In this document: positions 13,471-20,590 of the stretch, one piece after another
How the letters are laid out: the number at the start of each line of letters is the position of its first letter
Numbering within the stretch: position 1 is the first letter of the stretch
Origin: a virus
Strand: one strand, 5' to 3'
IMG/VR virus record: IMGVR_UViG_3300047550_006154
Coordinates: 1-20,590 of that record
Length of the DNA stretch: 20,590 nucleotides
Position numbers and translations under genes: made by a program
The notes under the pieces: generated by a model
Seen by the model: the letters and a program-made list of their open reading frames with translations, nothing else
Databases searched by the model: none
What the model was told of the DNA's origin: nothing

Positions 13471-16400
13471 TTTTCTCACGAGCATAGGACGGATAGAAAA
13501 TTCCATATCGATTCCCATCGATCCGGGATCTGACGGTGTTGTCGATTCTGGCGACGATCTTGGCGTTGAGCCACGCACAGAAATTGATCTTCTAAATTTT
13601 TCAAACGGTGAGTCACTGCTCGGAGACTACACTGCGTTTATCACGCAGAGAAACCAGTTTCCCCTCTCGCCGGGGACGCATGAGGCACCCGGATCAAATA
13701 GAGGCAATGCTATCCAGCAAGCCGATCTATCGAGCGCACCCGAAGTCTTTGCAGATCCGAGTGTAGGAGATAATTCTCTTGCGCTTGATCGTTCGAACAG
13801 CGCCAAATTTGACGCTTCTGGATATTCCATTGATTCAATCGTAGACAAGACAGGAGATGGTTCTGCTGAAAATGGTGACACGCTCCTGTCGTCTGTAATT
13901 GCATCTCCTTCTAATTCAGACTCAACGATTGATCAATCGCGTGCTGTTGTTGGTGCTTTTGCAACACTCAAGAAATACAACAGCTTTTCTCCGACTTCAT
14001 CTCCGAGTAGCTATTCAAACGATAGTTCAGGATTTCCCCTTACGACAAGTGAGTACGAGGATTCGAGAAATCTACGCGTGCAGGTCGGAGACGGTGTGTA
14101 TGAGCCGCAGACAGTTGAGGTCTCTGCCGACATAACTCAAGAAGAGTTGCAAAAAATTGCCAGAAGCATGCTTTTAAAGGCGTCAGGATGGGATGATACA
14201 GTTTTTCCGAATCAGGCGACAAACCCAGACACTGCTTTTGACGGAATTAATTCGGGTGATCTCGCCAAGTTTCCTCTCATTGCAGAGAGAGAGCAGGGAA
14301 CCCCTGATCACTTTAGATCGCAGGATGCATATGGAGTCCCCCTCTCAGCAAACGGAGAAGACAGTCTTCTTGCGGGCAGAGGGGACGTTGTGCAGAAGTC
14401 TTCTTCAGAGGCAAAATACACACGCACCAGAGGCGCTACTCATACAATTGATCAGAGATTTGGAGACATCAATCTAAACCTGGCTGCCAATGAGAGAATA
14501 CAGTCTTTGCAAGCTGGTATCGCAATGCTTGGTCTTGCAAACATTGTTGACAGAAAGATGAACAGCGTCTCATCAGAATTGCAAGAGCTCAAGGTTAGTT
14601 ATGACAATGTTTTGCGCGGTCCCTACTCACTCGGAACAAGCGTTAAGTCAAATGTGAGCGCAAAGACAAGAATTCTTATTCACTCTTTCATGTTTCAGAC
14701 CGGGATATACAGCTATACCGCCTGCATGAGCGAGGGTTTGTACGCCTGCTTTGGCCTGAGCAAGGAATTTAGCGCTCTCACAGAGGGGATCCCATATGAG
14801 ACACCAGATCTTGCAGGAATATACAAGAAAGAAATAGAGAAGATAGCAGGTGATCTGTCATCTGAATTTACAAGCGTCTATGACTCACCAATGCTTATGT
14901 CTCAAGGATTCTGGCGCGCCGTGGCTGAAAGCGCATATCGGTCCATCAAGAGCATGCAAGCATCAACTGAGTCTCTAAATGGTTCTGATTTCGTCTCAAC
15001 AGTTTTAGGCATGCAGGATTCGCTGGCTGTCAGGATCATGAATGTCTTTCTTGCGATAGGTTACCAGCGCCTTGTAATTCAGGGAGGAGTACTTTCGGAG
15101 GACGTTAAGTCTGGACAGAGTCAGGTGTCGAATCCGTTTGACATGGATGGTTACCCTAACGCTCCCGGAACTAGACAGATGAAATCGAGAGATGGAGGCT
15201 TAATTAGCAACTCCTCACTAGCTTGGCGTAATAGCGTTCTCCCGAGCATGTTTATACTGCCTGTCGAGGCTATGGCTGCCACGCTCGATCTTGACTACAT
15301 GTTCGATCCAGACAAGGGTGCGAATCCAATAAAGGGAATGCTAGGCTCGACAATGTACGATAAGACGTACGTGAAGGGCGCTAGAAACTCCAACAGCATC
15401 CCGTCCATTGCTGCTAAGCTTCTTGAAGATAGGCTTGGCGCTGAATACATTCCCTTCTACTTTCGAGATCTTCGAACAAATGAAATAGTTGCTTTTCATG
15501 CCTTCTTAGAGTCTCTATCTGATGGTTACTCTGCAAACTTTACTGAAACGCGCGGATTCGGACGCGCAGATCCTGTCCAAAACTACACAAATACGACTAG
15601 AACAATTGGATTAACTTTCTGGATTGTCGCTACATCAAAAGAAGACTTTGATGAGATGTGGTTTAAGATCAATAAATTAACAACCCTTGTATATCCCCAG
15701 TATACACGCGGAAGAACTGTAAAGATCAAAGATGAGACTGCATCAATTGGAAATCTACTTAACCAGACTGTAAATTTCGAACAGCCTTTTAGTCAGGTAG
15801 CCGGTGGAACTCCAGTTATAAGACTAAGAGTCGGAGATCTCATAAAGACCAACTACAGCAGATCAAATTTTGCGAAGCTTTTTGGAGTTGGAAATGACAC
15901 ATTCTTTGAAGAATCAGATAATTTACTTTCTTCTGTGACCTCTGGACTTGCTGGCTCTGCAGGCTTAGGAAGCCTGGGCGTCACCGGAGAGGCAGCAGAA
16001 ATTTTGAAAAATATCGATCTTAGACTTCTTCCGTTTCTTGGATACGCTGCATCTCCGATTGAAGCTACGCAGCTTACCTCTCTTATCCAGAATCAAATTG
16101 CGTCAGGAATTACAACGGCAGCGGTCGATGTTGCTACTGAAATATTGGCCTATTTCTTGAAGAACGGATTTGTTAATCCTCTTTTGTATGGAGATAGAAG
16201 CAGGCTTTTTGCAAATGATCCAAACGCCACTTCTTCTGGAAATACAGAATTCTCTACTGCAGATTATCTGCTGCTTAGAAGCGGCTTGATTCTAAAAGCA
16301 AGATCAACACCTTACATTTCAATCCCAGACGATGAGAATCAACAGCAAAAGGTAAGAATCCAAAGACCCGTCCTTGTGAAATACGTCAAATCAATCCCTG

Positions 16401-17068
16401 CGGATGATCAAAACAGCCAAAATAGGACTGGACCTGCATACCAGGTTGAAATCACAGATCCTACTGTTGGAAGCAACCTGAGTGGTGTCAATATCACAGT
16501 TTCAGCAGCAGACCTTTATGTTGATTCTGGACAAATTGTCAACATTGCGTCTGTTCCGGGCGTGCTTCTGTCGCTTGGAGCAATAGCAGGGCTGTCAGGC
16601 CTTGCTGCGACTGCGGGCGCGGCGCTAATTTCAAATGCAACAGAATCTTCGTTTGGCCCGGTCGATGTTCCCTTGGCAGATTTCATCGGGTCTACAGCTC
16701 GTACATTCACATCGCCGTACAACAACCCGCTGACAAAAGCATTTGAAGACAGAATGGGAGAAGGATTGGCCGGTGTTGTCAAGCAGATGACATACACCTG
16801 GATGGAGGCTCCCTGGGAGACAGATTGGAATTCTCGGGCACCAACAGCATGCAAGGTACAGCTAACCTTTGCGCCAATTCACGACATTGCGCCGGGATTG
16901 GATTCCAATGGTTTCAACCGTGCCCCAATATACAACGTCGGTCAGATTATGAACGACACGTTTGGACACCCGAGAGCAGACGGTGGAAATGCGAGCAAGT
17001 ATTTCTACAAAAAGGGTGGAGCTGTCGCAGAAGAAGCCTCAAATCCCGAAGCTTTCTCAAAAAAGTAG
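13445..17068 (+). CDS. Giant tail tube initiator / baseplate protein, T4 gp48/gp54-like (1207 aa)
   Basis: The conserved tube-initiator segment lies at residues 669-754: IPFYFRDLRTNEIVAFHAFL, then a strand with GFGRADPVQNY, then TIGLTFWIVATSKEDFDEMW and a helix ending TTLVYPQY. It matches the gp48/gp54 pattern of FRDLR..., GR.EPV.Y and LT.L.YP.Y. The closing part, about 1105-1190 (VKQMTYTWMEAPWETD, then RAPTACKVQLTF), matches the family's C-terminal tube-like strands. T4 gp48 and gp54 are only 364 and 320 aa. Here about 650 residues precede the core: an acidic Ser/Asp-rich, probably flexible part to about residue 330, then a helical part at about 340-560. About 250 more are inserted between the two conserved blocks, including a Gly/Ala-rich hydrophobic run near 1039-1063. 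GGAG (13437-13440) lies 4 bases before the ATG. Probably the platform on which the tube nucleates. It could also combine gp48 and gp54 roles. Confidence 0.78.
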   Translation: MATRQTLRDFLTSIGRIENSISIPIDPGSDGVVDSGDDLGVEPRTEIDLLNFSNGESLLGDYTAFITQRNQFPLSPGTHEAPGSNRGNAIQQADLSSAPEVFADPSVGDNSLALDRSNSAKFDASGYSIDSIVDKTGDGSAENGDTLLSSVIASPSNSDSTIDQSRAVVGAFATLKKYNSFSPTSSPSSYSNDSSGFPLTTSEYEDSRNLRVQVGDGVYEPQTVEVSADITQEELQKIARSMLLKASGWDDTVFPNQATNPDTAFDGINSGDLAKFPLIAEREQGTPDHFRSQDAYGVPLSANGEDSLLAGRGDVVQKSSSEAKYTRTRGATHTIDQRFGDINLNLAANERIQSLQAGIAMLGLANIVDRKMNSVSSELQELKVSYDNVLRGPYSLGTSVKSNVSAKTRILIHSFMFQTGIYSYTACMSEGLYACFGLSKEFSALTEGIPYETPDLAGIYKKEIEKIAGDLSSEFTSVYDSPMLMSQGFWRAVAESAYRSIKSMQASTESLNGSDFVSTVLGMQDSLAVRIMNVFLAIGYQRLVIQGGVLSEDVKSGQSQVSNPFDMDGYPNAPGTRQMKSRDGGLISNSSLAWRNSVLPSMFILPVEAMAATLDLDYMFDPDKGANPIKGMLGSTMYDKTYVKGARNSNSIPSIAAKLLEDRLGAEYIPFYFRDLRTNEIVAFHAFLESLSDGYSANFTETRGFGRADPVQNYTNTTRTIGLTFWIVATSKEDFDEMWFKINKLTTLVYPQYTRGRTVKIKDETASIGNLLNQTVNFEQPFSQVAGGTPVIRLRVGDLIKTNYSRSNFAKLFGVGNDTFFEESDNLLSSVTSGLAGSAGLGSLGVTGEAAEILKNIDLRLLPFLGYAASPIEATQLTSLIQNQIASGITTAAVDVATEILAYFLKNGFVNPLLYGDRSRLFANDPNATSSGNTEFSTADYLLLRSGLILKARSTPYISIPDDENQQQKVRIQRPVLVKYVKSIPADDQNSQNRTGPAYQVEITDPTVGSNLSGVNITVSAADLYVDSGQIVNIASVPGVLLSLGAIAGLSGLAATAGAALISNATESSFGPVDVPLADFIGSTARTFTSPYNNPLTKAFEDRMGEGLAGVVKQMTYTWMEAPWETDWNSRAPTACKVQLTFAPIHDIAPGLDSNGFNRAPIYNVGQIMNDTFGHPRADGGNASKYFYKKGGAVAEEASNPEAFSKK

Positions 17069-17077
17069 GTAACAGAA

Positions 17078-17371
17078 ATGGCAACAAGTCGTTACGCATT
17101 CGTCCCCAGGATAGATGGAGAAAAAATCTCCACCACGAACATAAGTTCAAGAATCTATTTTGCTGTGCAGCAAAATAGAATTAGATACAACACGATTAGG
17201 CTTGTGGAGGGAAGAAGACTTGACACCATAGCAGGACAAACCTACGGAGATTCTACCCTGTGGTGGGTCATTGCTTCTGCCTCTGGAATAGGATGGAACT
17301 TGCAGTGTCCCAGGGACACAGTTTTAAACGTTCCATCTGACTTGAATCAAGTTTACGCGCTTCTAAGGTGA
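17078..17371 (+). CDS. 53: LysM-type baseplate wedge protein, T4 gp53-like (97 aa)
   Basis: A 97-residue protein, most of which is one LysM-like module at about residues 40-92: RLVEGRRLDTIAGQTYGDST followed by LWWVIASASGI and the Pro-Asp-Thr-Val-Leu-Asn-Val-Pro strand. The paired Trp and the LDTIA...YGD pattern are typical of phage baseplate LysM proteins. T4 gp53, the wedge protein joining wedges to the central hub, carries such a fold at its C-terminus. At 97 aa this one is about half of T4 gp53 (196 aa). It lies between tube initiator and hub, which fits a linker in the inner baseplate. The alternative is a small LysM tail protein like gpX of Mu-like phages. A 12-base inverted repeat lies in its coding region. 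The ribosome site (near GTAGGT) is modest. Confidence 0.8.
   Translation: MATSRYAFVPRIDGEKISTTNISSRIYFAVQQNRIRYNTIRLVEGRRLDTIAGQTYGDSTLWWVIASASGIGWNLQCPRDTVLNVPSDLNQVYALLR
17154..17179 (+). repeat. Long perfect inverted repeat inside the LysM gene
   Basis: TCTATTTTGCTG (17154-17165) is followed after two bases by its exact complement CAGCAAAATAGA (17168-17179). In RNA this gives an 11-base stem with a 4-base loop (GUGC). It starts 76 bases after the gene's ATG and encodes ordinary residues (IYFAVQQNR). Twelve paired bases with so short a loop are unlikely by chance. No T run follows, so it is not a classical terminator. It may be an RNA processing or stability site. Confidence 0.6.
17365..17370 (+). 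promoter_or_regulatory. Ribosome binding site supporting a TTG start for the hub gene
   Basis: AAGGTG at 17365-17370 overlaps the end and stop codon of the LysM gene and sits 5 bases before TTG 17376. No in-frame ATG follows until 17601, which has only a weak site, so the TTG is the best start. Confidence 0.6.
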
Positions 17372-17375
17372 TAAA

Positions 17376-20237
17376 TTGAATGTAAATACACCTGCAACCA
17401 ACGTTGCGTCATACACAGCTCTTAGAGAAGCTGCAAAGAGACTGCTAAATTATGTATCTTTTAGCAGTCTCTCTGATCAAAACAGCGCACAAGCATCTCT
17501 CGCAACAATTACAAATCCCGCAGATACAGTCGAATCTGAGATTAGAGATCAAATATTGGGAAGCTCCGAATCTGTCCCGAGCAGTGCAAAACTAAAGAAA
17601 ATGCTCACAGAAGAGGTCGCAAGTGTAGAGAAAGCCGATCCTGGAATTATTTTCCTAAACGAAGGAAACGGAATAATCCCCATAGATGCGACAAAGACAA
17701 ATCTGCCCTTACTAACGAAAAGAAATATTGCAGTTGTGACACACAGGGCGCAGTCTCGTGTTGATTTTGCTTCATCAATTTCAGATATTTCTGCTCTTTT
17801 TTGTAATATAGTCCCGCCAGTCGAGATGTCTTTGTGTGTTCCATACTTTGATGTTAGAATTCTATATCCAGGACAAATCAGCGGCCTCGGAAAGCTAAAT
17901 CAGTTAAAATTTATTGGCATCGGAGAGAAGCGGGGCGAGTCTTTTGATGCGAAGATCACAGATGATTCTGAGCGGATCGGAGTCGATGTTGCAGGAATGG
18001 AGATATTCTGCATGCCTCAGACGCTTGCCGGGCAATACTCGCAGCTGAACGATCCTAAGCTTGTCCAAGATCGTGGGCTAGAGGTTCTTGATCCTATCAT
18101 GCCCCTTCTAACACTTGAGAGCGCAAATATCCAGCAAGTCGGCGTAGGCGGCTCTCTTTACGCACAAACAAAGATCGATCTTAAGCTAATTTTACACGAC
18201 AGATCAAGACTTTCTGACATTGAGCCTCTTGTCTCGGTTGAAATTTTTCCAACTGTAACATTTCGCGTTGAGTATGGGTGGGCGCATCCAAACACAAATG
18301 AAATGACAGGAGGAATCTATGCCAATTTCCTTAACAAGATGAGAATAAGACAAGATTTCTCTCTATACTCAGTTTCTGTCGGAACAAGAGATTCAACATC
18401 CCTCACCGTCAACATAAGCCTGATATCAAAAGGTGACTACATCGCAAAGAGCGCAAATGTGATCACAGCAAACTCGCAATACATCCCATATTCAGTTGTC
18501 TTGTCCCTGATTAGACAGTTCGTTAACGTCCAGGTTGGGAAAGAAGATGAAAACAAAACCACACCGCCCTTTTCTCCGTCAAAAGTCGGAGCAACAATCG
18601 TTGCAAGCACGTCAGATGGTTTGACCACAAACAAGTATGTATCAGTTGAGGCTTTTTATAATCTTTATGCTAAAATTAAGGAAATTTCCAAGGGAACAAA
18701 AGACCCAGACAAGACTGACGAATCTGTACTAACAGAGATAAAAGATGCCCTGACAAATCTTGATATAGATGGATCTGAAACACTTGGCGGAGATTATCTA
18801 AAGAATATTTTCAATTTTTATCCCGAGGGACAAGAGGTTGATCCAACCTTTGGCGCAAACACGACTCCCTTTTTTCTAGGTGCTGTCAACTCCACAAGTG
18901 CTGATTCTGGAATTTCTACGTATGCGAGAACACAAATTGATAGTATATCAAGGGCTGCTGGATTAATTCCTAGTGAGCCCGGCAAGCGTACATCGTATTC
19001 AAATGTTGTGCCACTTGCTTGCCTGGTCGCAAAGATTGTCGCAAAGCCCATTATGATCTCAGATCCCACAATATCCGAAGCTAGAATTCACTTCTTCTCG
19101 TTCAATTCTCAGTGTGGAATAATGGCTGAAGAGAGCATTGGGAGCTTTCCAATAGTGGTCAAAGATCTGCTTGAGAGAGAAGAAGGCGATAAGAAGATCA
19201 GCGGAATCAATACACGATCATCAGTTGCATCAGCTCTTAACAAGATGATGGCCCAAGTAAACGACCCTAGCTCAAGATTCTATGGATTCTCTCAAGAGAT
19301 AGATGCCCTTAACAAGGCGATTGAGGAAGCTCAAAAGACAGAAATTGAGACTGAAGAGGATAGAAAAGCTGTCCAAGAAGCAATCGACAGCGCGAGACAA
19401 GTAAACAAAACAGCTGTTGAGAATGCAAATCGAATATACCTTGCAAAGGGAGGTGATGTAAGGGCAGTAAAAGGTACAGATGTTTCATTTATCCCACCTA
19501 GAATAAAATACCAGATGGAAGTCGTTCCGATGTACGAGGAAGAAGTTACTGAATCCGTTAAAAAATCTCTGCTTCGAATCATTGTCTATGATGATCGTGC
19601 CGGAAATTTCAACAAGCTTGGTAATCTGGTGAGCGGCATGGTAAACACTAACGGAATTGCGCTAGTGGATGGTGCACCCCCAGAGCTTGCAGGAGATACT
19701 ACTAAACTATTGGAGAATCTAAAGAAAGCTGAGGGTGATGAAGTAGACAGCTACAGAATAAAAGATCTAAAGACCATGCGTGAACTAGTCTCAAAGATAT
19801 ATCCTACACTTACTGTAGGAATCGAAGGATCAGTTATTGAGTCTGCGACTTTCAACTCTCAGCCTTCAGGAGATGTTGCATCATCCTATCTCTTGACTGC
19901 GATTGGAGGAGAAACAGGTGGTTCACAGTACGGAGGCACAAGCGAATCCAGCGCGGTTGATGATGTGCTAGTGATTCCGTCTAACATCACGCTTAACATG
20001 ATAGGAAACACATGCATGGCAAGGGGACAAACGTATTACGTTGACTTTGGAACGGGAACGACTGTTGACAACACCTATGCAGTACAGTCGGTTTCTCATT
20101 CCATTCGACCCGGGTCATTTAAGACAACCGTCTCAATGCTTCCGGTGAGCTCGGCAACTATGCGTTCTGTGACAAGGCAGGTTGAAGAGCTGATCAAGAT
20201 GATAAACGTAAAAGAGGGAGAAATTTTAAGCAAATAA
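17376..20237 (+). CDS. Large baseplate hub-like protein (953 aa)
   Basis: A 953-residue protein following the LysM gene by 4 bases, with a TTG start supported by AAGGTG at 17365. Two regions look like phage baseplate hub proteins of the gp27/gpD type: VTFRVEYGWAHPN from residue 294, and a C-terminal beta-barrel part at about 866-940 (IPSNITLNMIGNTCMARGQT, then YAVQSVSHSIRPGSFKTTVS). The latter resembles the common hub ending in which a strand reading V..V.HSI precedes a TT.. strand. A charged coiled coil with many Glu, Lys and Ala lies at about 644-690. T4 gp27 is 391 aa, so much is added. In this role it would form the central trimer that carries the spike and begins the tube. A 13-base inverted repeat lies near its 5' end. 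Exact family is uncertain. Confidence 0.6.
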   Translation: MNVNTPATNVASYTALREAAKRLLNYVSFSSLSDQNSAQASLATITNPADTVESEIRDQILGSSESVPSSAKLKKMLTEEVASVEKADPGIIFLNEGNGIIPIDATKTNLPLLTKRNIAVVTHRAQSRVDFASSISDISALFCNIVPPVEMSLCVPYFDVRILYPGQISGLGKLNQLKFIGIGEKRGESFDAKITDDSERIGVDVAGMEIFCMPQTLAGQYSQLNDPKLVQDRGLEVLDPIMPLLTLESANIQQVGVGGSLYAQTKIDLKLILHDRSRLSDIEPLVSVEIFPTVTFRVEYGWAHPNTNEMTGGIYANFLNKMRIRQDFSLYSVSVGTRDSTSLTVNISLISKGDYIAKSANVITANSQYIPYSVVLSLIRQFVNVQVGKEDENKTTPPFSPSKVGATIVASTSDGLTTNKYVSVEAFYNLYAKIKEISKGTKDPDKTDESVLTEIKDALTNLDIDGSETLGGDYLKNIFNFYPEGQEVDPTFGANTTPFFLGAVNSTSADSGISTYARTQIDSISRAAGLIPSEPGKRTSYSNVVPLACLVAKIVAKPIMISDPTISEARIHFFSFNSQCGIMAEESIGSFPIVVKDLLEREEGDKKISGINTRSSVASALNKMMAQVNDPSSRFYGFSQEIDALNKAIEEAQKTEIETEEDRKAVQEAIDSARQVNKTAVENANRIYLAKGGDVRAVKGTDVSFIPPRIKYQMEVVPMYEEEVTESVKKSLLRIIVYDDRAGNFNKLGNLVSGMVNTNGIALVDGAPPELAGDTTKLLENLKKAEGDEVDSYRIKDLKTMRELVSKIYPTLTVGIEGSVIESATFNSQPSGDVASSYLLTAIGGETGGSQYGGTSESSAVDDVLVIPSNITLNMIGNTCMARGQTYYVDFGTGTTVDNTYAVQSVSHSIRPGSFKTTVSMLPVSSATMRSVTRQVEELIKMINVKEGEILSK
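17437..17472 (+). repeat. 13-base perfect inverted repeat inside the hub gene 5' end
   Basis: AGAGACTGCTAAA (17437-17449) and its exact complement TTTAGCAGTCTCT (17460-17472) flank a 10-base loop. The stem begins 61 bases after the TTG start and encodes about residues 21-33. No T run follows. It lies about 280 bases from the similar structure in the LysM gene. It may be a processing site, a translational control hairpin or a recognition site for a phage protein. Function is unknown. Confidence 0.65.
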
Positions 20238-20302
20238 AGTAGCCAATTTTTGAATCCCATGTGCAGATTTGTAAAGATCTTCTATTTCTTAAAGAATATT
20301 GA

Positions 20303-20590
20303 GTGAAGATTCTTTTCGAAAAAAGCATCACAGGTGCACACCAAAGTTTTATCTGGGAAGATGGAAGCTTTGCTGTTGGAGATCTTAGCTCTTTTGATTG
20401 GTTTTTCTCGACAGGCGCTAGGCGACATCGAAATATTATCGCCGCGTCAGAAGCTGCAGGATGTAATCTTGTTCTGGAACCTTGTGCACCACAGGCCAAG
20501 TTCTGGATGAAGCACACGCAGCATCCTGCGTGGAACAGAATATTGAGTAGATCAGAGTTCTCGACCCATCTGGCGCACCAGATTGATATG
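20303..20590 (+). CDS. Unidentified gene running off the right edge (first 96 codons)
   Basis: From GTG 20303 the frame is open to the last base of the window with no stop (96 codons). A stop codon (TGA 20300-20302) lies directly before it, so no longer start exists. Only a weak ribosome site is seen. A later in-frame ATG near 20506 would leave most of the open frame unused. The visible part starts MKILFEKSITGAHQSF and contains WEDGSFAVGDLSSFDWFF, a His/Arg-rich stretch, and two cysteines. Composition is balanced like a soluble protein. I do not recognise the family. Being after the hub in the same direction, it is probably another baseplate, tail or late gene. The 65 bases before it show no clear promoter or terminator. 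Confidence 0.6.
   Translation, partial: MKILFEKSITGAHQSFIWEDGSFAVGDLSSFDWFFSTGARRHRNIIAASEAAGCNLVLEPCAPQAKFWMKHTQHPAWNRILSRSEFSTHLAHQIDM

Noticed and set aside
15960-15976. Hairpin CAGGCTT/AAGCCTG in the tube initiator gene
   Set aside because: A 7-base stem with a 3-base loop is expected several times in 20 kb. It has no positional significance.
20194-20517. 107-codon open frame on the - strand at the right edge
   Set aside because: It overlaps the hub end and the open + strand gene at 20303. Every confident gene is on the + strand, and its composition is that of a reverse-complement shadow.

Overview
The window is a single-strand block of late virion genes from a tailed bacteriophage with a contractile tail. 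It is a distant T4-like myophage with unusually large tail proteins, so a large-genome phage is likely, but nothing here fixes genome size or host. The evidence is an ordered run of recognisable T4-type neck, sheath, tube and baseplate families, all on the + strand with short gaps or overlaps. The DNA is visibly AT-leaning. Several genes have AGGAG-type ribosome sites, so the host uses Shine-Dalgarno initiation. No host, integrase, tRNA, CRISPR or insertion-sequence signal was seen.

Layout. At 1-557 are the 3' end of an unidentified beta-rich virion protein and a small charged protein, closed by a strong hairpin (576-604). At 643-3679 lie the neck genes in T4 order: gp13-like, gp14-like and gp15-like (tail terminator). 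At 3734-9667 come two tandem, full-length, divergent paralogues of the tail sheath (1007 and 960 residues). At 9723-10220 is the tail tube (gp19-like). At 10304-13279 come a gp26-like zinc-ribbon baseplate/assembly protein, a small overlapping reading frame and the probable tape measure. At 13276-20237 are a 64-residue unknown, a giant tail-tube initiator/baseplate protein (gp48/gp54-like), a short LysM protein (gp53-like) and a large probable baseplate hub. An unfinished gene runs off the right edge (20303-20590).

How the genes work together. The hub, LysM wedge protein and tube initiator would form the platform on which tube polymerises along the tape measure. The two sheaths assemble around the tube, gp15-like caps the finished tail, and gp13/gp14-like proteins join it to the head. 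In T4 these functions are spread over separate clusters, with the terminase genes between gene 15 and gene 18. Here neck, sheath, tube, tape measure and hub are contiguous.

The most unusual points are the tandem sheath pair, two long perfect inverted repeats inside the 5' coding parts of the LysM and hub genes, a possible programmed frameshift (T7 run) just before the tape measure, and the very large tube-initiator protein. All family assignments come from reading the translations against remembered family motifs. No database search was run.
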